Source of the DNA: Ichthyophonus hoferi
Taxonomy: Eukaryota > Opisthokonta > Ichthyosporea > Ichthyophonida > Ichthyophonidae
Assembly: GCA_002751075.1 (NCBI GenBank)
Contig: NAOQ01000633.1
Coordinates: forward strand, 10,953 to 22,750
DNA: 11,798 nucleotides
Reading direction: 5' to 3'
Below are positions 7,148 to 11,798 of this stretch, piece after piece. Every line of letters begins with the position of its first letter. Position 1 is the stretch's first letter. The position numbers and the translations under genes were made by a program. The notes beneath the pieces were generated by a model. It did no database searches and was not told the DNA's origin. It was given only the letters and a program-made list of their open reading frames with translations.

Positions 7148-8301
7148 GTGAGGCTATCGATAGATTGGGTAGGGGGCCGGGTGCCTGAAATATTCTAGTA
7201 GTATATATATAAAATAACATTGGTCAGACTTCAATTCGGCTTCTATAATTGGGTATCTAACGAGGTCTATAGCTCCAATGGAGTTATAGGAAAGTCGCGT
7301 TATTTCCATTGCTATCAATACAATTGTGCAAACCCTTGATATTGCCCTAACAGAGTCGAGTATAGACGGATCTTCAACCATTTCATTAGTAGATTTACCT
7401 TCCTTCCCATGGCAATGTAGGACATGTGCCTAGATGACGAGTCTAAAACTAATACCTATAACCAAATGATCCAATCATATTAATGACACATCACGTGATC
7501 TAACAGCTGATGTGGCTATAGTATATTTCTATCATCGAAATAAAAGATAAAACTGTGGAGGAAATACGTTATTGTAGGTCACCCCAAGACTGGGCGTGTG
7601 ATCAAATGGATTAATGACACAAGAGAGCAAGGCCATCTTCTCATCAACAGATGGCTAGCTCCCTTTATAAAGCCTAAATATAATAATAACACAGATGATT
7701 GTAATGTTGTTTCTGGAATCACAATACACAGCCAACATAATTATTTCAAATATGATACGTCCATATCTGATCTATTTTAAATCATATTTTTACATAATTT
7801 TCTTTTCGTTTTAATACAACGCGTCTTACTGTATATCTTTTACCTGTAGGCTAATTGTACGTACTTGGCCAGGCAACTCATACAACTTTCTATAAGAATA
7901 GGGGGTCTTTCTATAAATTATATTACAAAATACGTTATATGATTAGAAACAACCAACAGGCCAGCCCAGGAAATAACAGCATTAATAAACCAATCTATCA
8001 GCTAGTGCCTGATTAAAGCCACAAATATTATCGCTCTCATTAATGAAAATTAACACAATTAACTATACTCAAAGAATCTCGAAGGACCTAGAATGCTTAT
8101 CCAGATTACACTTATATTTCACATGTTACAGGTGTTGGTGATCTGCAAAGAGCACCCCTTTATGTTGATTCTAATTTTTATAAAAGATTTTATTTACACC
8201 TATATCCCAGCGAAACTGCAATGAATGATTACTATGCTATAACATATGATCTGATACAGGAAAACCCGAGACCTCAGATGGGGATCCGATTTCAATTTTA
8301 A
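7063..8301 (+). CDS. Unidentified spliced gene (3' part)
   Basis: I do not recognise the product. The core model joins 7578-7700 and 8132-8301 in phase through a GTAATG donor and TTACAG acceptor. It encodes a charged protein with VIKWINDTREQGHLLINRW, LYVDSNFYKRFYLHLYPSET and a C-terminus RPQMGIRFQF before TAA. It has no signal peptide or clear membrane span. Upstream, 7063-7147 looks like a real exon (HIHVQAIGRLDMHYAMQVLN), but its phase does not fit 7578 directly. Two fixes are possible: a 35-base exon at 7354-7388, or the internal donor ATAG|GTAGAC at 7096. Exon 7063 is also in phase with a donor inside the last TAF1B exon, so this could be a TAF1B 3' extension rather than a separate gene. 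Confidence 0.6.
7491..7498. promoter_or_regulatory. Palindromic E-box TCACGTGA
   Basis: A perfect 8-base palindrome with a CACGTG core, the class bound by bHLH-ZIP factors such as MYC/MAX and TFE. It lies 16 bases after the last CCAAT of the dense field. A related TCACGTGG occurs at 1923. It could be chance. Confidence 0.3.
7578..7700 (+). CDS. Unidentified gene, internal exon
   Basis: The acceptor is ATTGTAG|GT. The exon encodes HPKTGRVIKWINDTREQG, then a helix LLINRWLAPFIKPKY and an Asn-rich turn. The donor GATGATT|GTAATG leaves phase 1. If this donor were not used, the frame would run on to a stop at 7778. Confidence 0.6.
8132..8301 (+). CDS. Unidentified gene, terminal exon
   Basis: The acceptor is CATGTTACAG|GT. 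The 170 bases read VGDLQRAPLYVDSNFYKRF, then a tyrosine-rich stretch with NDYYAITYDLIQENPRP, ending MGIRFQF and TAA. Balanced residue use and an AATAAA 37 bases after the stop support a real terminal exon. Confidence 0.65.
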
Positions 8302-8338
8302 TCTGCAATTGAAGTGGGGAAGACCAGTGCCAAATCGG

Positions 8339-8344
8339 AATAAA
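8339..8344 (+). terminator. Polyadenylation signal AATAAA
   Basis: A canonical hexamer 37 bases after the stop of the unidentified gene, implying a very short 3' UTR. Confidence 0.55.
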
Positions 8345-9252
8345 ACTAACGTTAAAGCAGGAATATTTGAATAATTTATGTATTTCTTTATATAGCTATG
8401 AACATTTAATACTATTAGCAATTATTATTAAATATGTAGCCTGGGAAAATAGTTAGTGCGATCTATTGGTGTGAAACGGCAATCCAAAATGATCTATCAA
8501 AATTGAACCAGCCAATGGTAGAGGTCCTAAAAATATATAATAAACCATTTCTGATCGTATGTCATGCTTAGATGTCCTGCCTAAGACAAGTCCTGCTGAC
8601 TTGTTTGATAACAAAAAAAATCATAGCATATCTGTACTCCGTGTATGCAAAGGGACACTTTAAAATACTCCTTAATTCAATATTCTCTCTCCTCCTAAAT
8701 GAATATAGGTCACAGGAGCGTTCGTGTCTCTACTTATTATTCCCAACAATTAATAATAAGAATATAAGAATCTGTGATAGTTTCGTTGACTAGTCTGTAG
8801 TTCCTCGGGATCTTCATTTGTTTTTCGTAATCGATCGTTGATATTTCGGTACTAGCGTTAGTAATAGCTAATTGGTTTGATCTACTTTTTATAGAAGGCA
8901 ATGTAGAGACAGGCGTGTATGTTGACTCGATTAAATGTTCATTACGATTATATTCAGCTATTACTGAAGAAAGAATTCATATTTAAGTTTGTTTAGGTGC
9001 GATAATGCTTATGGCACAGTGTGTACAATCAGTAAGAGGGGTTACACTATTATGTAGATAATAACCATTGTCACTAAAGTTGGTATGCAGTTCTTCGACT
9101 TTTTAACGGGTAAGATCTGAACACTAATTATCGTATGTGAATGTTAACGGTGAACTAGACATTACAATAACGATATGATAATTATATATATGCAAAGTTT
9201 TCTGTGTATTACGAGAACTTTGTATTTTTGCCAGTAGACCATGTGTGTGAAT

Positions 9253-9282
9253 GGCCGGGGCGCCGAACGGCGACCGGGGCCC
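9253..9282. other. GC-rich hairpin island
   Basis: About 30 bases of nearly pure G/C in an AT-rich setting. Two direct CCGGGGC copies (9255-9261 and 9274-9280) flank the inverted repeat CGCCG-AA-CGGCG (9261-9272). It is also a local CpG cluster. Its role is unknown. Confidence 0.65.
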
Positions 9283-9563
9283 TCATTGGTTTTTTTCATT
9301 TACATTTATACTTGTCTCCCTTCATCCTAATAATCCAATATTAATATCTCCTTCCTGGAATGGTTCTTTAGCTAGCTACCTCCTTGGTATAACTGCGCAC
9401 ATATTATGTTTTGACAGATCAATCTAAAAATTTTTGAAGATATTACGTATTATGCAACAAAATCATTTTGCTACTAACATACTGAGCCACGATCCTTGAT
9501 CTACTTATTATTTGGGCTTCGATCGAACCTACTTATTCATCTGCAGCTAATAATCTTGTAGCA

Positions 9564-9581
9564 AATAATAATAATAATAAT
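9564..9581. repeat. (AAT)6 microsatellite
   Basis: Six perfect AAT trinucleotides in the gene-free stretch. Confidence 0.85.
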
Positions 9582-10056
9582 TACTATATTATCTCCAAAA
9601 CTCGCAGTAAGTCTTTCTTCCGAGACCACACAAGGAGGTCATGTTGGATTGGGGATAAAGGTTCTAATGTTCTGATAGTAACATATATTTAGTTACTTGC
9701 TGTATATGATTATAATATAGTAATACTTAAGTTCTACAAAAGAACAGTAATAATAAACAATATGATTTTATGACTTCAACATAAGCGCTTACTTTTTATG
9801 TTATGTATTCTCTTCACTGGTTACGCTACTTCTTGTATTTGATGTCGAGTCTAAGGGTTAGGAAGGTCCAGACCTATCACAAAGGGTATTGTCAACGTTA
9901 CCGTAATTGGTAATGATCTGTCTAGAGATAAGTACATAGATATCTGCTTTTTAACCTCAGGGGTCTACCCTTGCAGAACCTCAAAGACTTAATTAAACTT
10001 GCAGTAAGTCCATAATTACGTGGCATGTTTGAAAATGTAATGGTCTCACCCATCTG

Positions 10057-10083
10057 AATTTATGTATTACTAATTTATGTATT
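10057..10083. repeat. Direct repeat of AATTTATGTATT
   Basis: Two identical 12-base copies separated by three bases, a 15-base period. Confidence 0.8.
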
Positions 10084-10717
10084 GATATTGACCTATTATC
10101 TCTTATCAAGCCTGCACTATTGTGATTTCTACTCACGTTTCTTTCTACAAAGTAGAACAGATGATTGTAAGCAGTGTTTCTTTACAGTATTATAGAGAGG
10201 AGGTGATAATCCTCATCATTGATTAATTCGTGTGTCACTGCCAAATATTTTCTTCATAGAATCGCTACAACAATCCTACTGAATAAAGGTAGTAGGTCGG
10301 CCATTCACAATTTTTAAAAGTATTGCATATTCAATGGAATTATGAAAATAATCTTTTCTTTTCTCCCTCTGAATAACGGAGAGAATCAGAGGCCTAACTA
10401 GGAGCCTTTTTGTAATCATGTGATCAAGTCTACATAAAACTTTAACACATACACTATACAAAAACTTGCGGGTTGGCTATCCCAAATTCTTAAGGTTATA
10501 TTGTACACATACAAAGTTATAATCAGGTTTTCCTCTCAATTCTGTGAAGTCTTGGCAGCAAATCGGTCACAGATGAAGCTAATGTTGAACTATAACTATA
10601 TAGATATTAAAAGACTGAAGATCTTTCAAGGCCAGAGCAGACGTGTTATTTGCTATGTACCCTAAACCATAGTTCAATACCTATGGGTTTCTAAGCAATG
10701 TGAAATTATATTAGTTA

Positions 10718-10784
10718 GATAAGGACATGTCAATAGGTATTCATTTGATAAGGACCTCAAGTAAGATAAATAAATAGATAAGGA
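10718..10784 (+). promoter_or_regulatory. Triplet of GATAAGGA motifs
   Basis: GATAAGGA starts at 10718, 10747 and 10777, spaced 29 and 30 bases apart, with an additional AGATAA at 10764. GATAAG fits the animal GATA-factor consensus WGATAR. It lies about 330 bases upstream of the possible small gene at the right end. Confidence 0.4.
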
Positions 10785-11064
10785 GTCTTTCGGGGTAAAC
10801 TTTTAATTTTTAAATTAATAAGAACTTTATTAATAGCTAAATCAACAGGAAAATAAACCTTACAATGACTACAAAAGAAGTTTTTTTAAAAAGAAAGAAA
10901 TATATCGGGATAGATGCAAAACACTGAATATATTTGCAAATTTGACAGTAAAATTCTCAAAACGCAAGGTAGTAATTTGTGATGCAAACGCTATTATACC
11001 CTGAAATTATTCTAGTCGGGTAACCATGAGCCACTCACTATCTGGATGTCAACACGCTTCAAAT

Positions 11065-11080
11065 TGACGTCACTGTATAT
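11065..11080 (+). promoter_or_regulatory. CRE plus TATA-like element
   Basis: The perfect CRE palindrome TGACGTCA (11065-11072) is followed closely by TATATAT (11075). The pair lies about 110 bases upstream of the first ATG of the ORF at 11190. The spacing is tight for independent use, so this is a suggestion only. Confidence 0.3.
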
Positions 11081-11189
11081 ATGAAATACCCTGTAGTTTT
11101 ACTATGTTTTATTGAAAGCATTTGGATATTATTGTATTATTAATCGAAAAGAGGCTAGACAAAGATATTTGGTGGTTTGCAGCGTACAA

Positions 11190-11450
11190 ATGAATGTATT
11201 TATAGTCAGGGCATTGTCCAATCAATATATTGACTATATCAACCTAAAAGGATATACAGAACTTGCAAGGCACTGGTCGGATAGTAATAATATTACAATA
11301 TGGCAGACCAATAGCCGATTAGAGCTAATTATTGTACTAGCAAGCCAATATTGTCCACCTCACAGACATACTAATCCATTGGTTGGTCCATTACGTTTAT
11401 TCTTTCGATTACTATTTACAACCCAATGGATAGATAGTGATGTCAACTAG
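11190..11450 (+). CDS. Possible small ORF or terminal exon, 86 codons
   Basis: I do not recognise the product. From the first ATG it reads MNVFIVRALSNQYIDYINLK and ends FFRLLFTTQWIDSDVN. The frame is open back to about 11112. An acceptor-like TTTGCAG at 11176-11182 could make it a 3' exon instead. An upstream CRE/TATA pair and a downstream AATAAA at 11631 give it a gene-like frame. Five CCAAT/ATTGG motifs lie within the ORF, as in the TAF1B exons, whereas the preceding 3.7 kb has few. Chance openness cannot be excluded. Confidence 0.35.
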   Translation: MNVFIVRALSNQYIDYINLKGYTELARHWSDSNNITIWQTNSRLELIIVLASQYCPPHRHTNPLVGPLRLFFRLLFTTQWIDSDVN

Positions 11451-11560
11451 ATATCGTCACCTTCCCTGTCTGTCGATGTTTTAGTATGGTCCAAACCAAT
11501 AGCTGCAATGATAACACATGAAGCCAATAACTGTGGTAAGAGTTCTCAGGATAGCATTGG
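11218..11560. other. CCAAT/ATTGG cluster
   Basis: Eight pentamers start at 11218, 11308, 11345, 11378, 11423, 11496, 11524 and 11556, six of them CCAAT on the + strand. The motif field resumes here after about 3.7 kb at background level. Confidence 0.65.
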
Positions 11561-11630
11561 TAAGCCACTCTGATCGATCAACATACGAGTCGACTGCTTG
11601 TGCATTGTTAATCGTTTAGTTTGTGTAATT

Positions 11631-11636
11631 AATAAA
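11631..11636 (+). terminator. Polyadenylation signal AATAAA
   Basis: A canonical hexamer about 180 bases after the stop of the small ORF. It is meaningful only if that ORF is real. Confidence 0.35.
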
Positions 11637-11798
11637 ATACTGGCACATTTTGCATTTCAAATATGTGCAGTTTTATAAGTAGACGTTAAGTAATCTTTTA
11701 AATATATAAATATATTTTACACAACATATATTACTCTAATGTCTTCTCTGTCTCTGGAATATAACGGCAGCCGTAGAAATAATTCTTACACGTTGTTC

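Larger units (their letters stand above)
350..7475. other. Dense CCAAT/ATTGG motif field
   Basis: I count about 77 CCAAT or ATTGG pentamers by hand (first at 381, last at 7471). Many are extended to CCAATCA/TGATTGG, which is the NF-Y binding consensus. Density is about one per 92 bases, equal in TAF1B exons and introns. Composition alone predicts about 15. It may be a genome-wide word bias rather than a set of regulatory sites. Confidence 0.7.
8345..11060. other. AT-rich stretch without a supported gene
   Basis: Short open frames exist on both strands, for example minus-strand open segments between 8744 and 9283. None has recognisable homology or a phase-consistent splice model. CCAAT/ATTGG occurs at background level (about eight in the whole stretch). 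No long terminal repeats or terminal inverted repeats were seen by eye. Confidence 0.6.

Noticed and set aside
7154-7381. 75-codon minus-strand ORF
   Set aside because: It has no homology and no promoter or splice support, and it overlaps the likely intron of the plus-strand gene.
8200-8421. 73-codon minus-strand ORF
   Set aside because: It is antisense to the terminal exon 8132-8301, which has better residue composition and a polyadenylation signal.
8572-8793. 73-codon plus-strand ORF
   Set aside because: Low-complexity hydrophobic reading of AT-rich DNA with no homology or context. An ORF of this length is expected by chance here.
10276-10461. 61-codon minus-strand ORF
   Set aside because: Short, no homology, no regulatory context.
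8345-11060. The motif-poor stretch as a transposon or retroelement
   Set aside because: No terminal repeats, target-site duplication or recognisable transposase, reverse transcriptase or integrase motifs could be seen.
1-11798. tRNA, rRNA and CRISPR features
   Set aside because: No tRNA A/B-box pattern with a cloverleaf, no rRNA-like sequence and no regular repeat-spacer array was found by eye.

Overview
The window looks like nuclear DNA from an early-branching animal. A sponge-like genome is my guess, not something the sequence proves. It is AT-rich, has spliceosomal introns of about 100-630 bases with GT...AG ends, has AATAAA polyadenylation signals, and carries a host gene that resembles animal TAF1B more than its plant or fungal counterparts.

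Positions 350-6381 (+) hold 13 exons that join in consistent reading phase into most of TAF1B/Rrn7, the TFIIB-like subunit of the RNA polymerase I promoter-selectivity factor (SL1/TIF-IB). The N-terminal zinc-ribbon exon or exons lie left of the window. The exons match human TAF1B segment by segment from the region after the zinc ribbon to the C-terminus. The stop is at 6379-6381, with AATAAA at 6837.

Positions 7063-8301 (+) hold the 3' part of a second spliced gene that I cannot name. Two downstream exons (7578-7700 and 8132-8301) join in phase and end in a clean stop, with AATAAA 37 bases later. One or two further exons probably lie upstream. This gene may be separate, or it may be an alternative 3' extension of TAF1B, because a donor just before the TAF1B stop is in phase with exon 7063.

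Positions 8345-11060 are an AT-rich stretch with no gene I can support. It contains a small GC-rich hairpin (9253-9282), a triplet of GATA motifs (10718-10784) and short tandem repeats. At 11065-11636 there is a possible small gene: a perfect CRE and a TATA-like stretch, an 86-codon ORF, and AATAAA.

The most unusual property is a dense field of CCAAT/ATTGG pentamers, often extended to CCAATCA/TGATTGG. I count about 77 by hand between 381 and 7475, roughly five times what base composition predicts. Exons and introns carry them at equal density, and neighbours tend to share orientation. The field falls to background at about 7480-11200 and returns as a tight cluster at 11218-11560.
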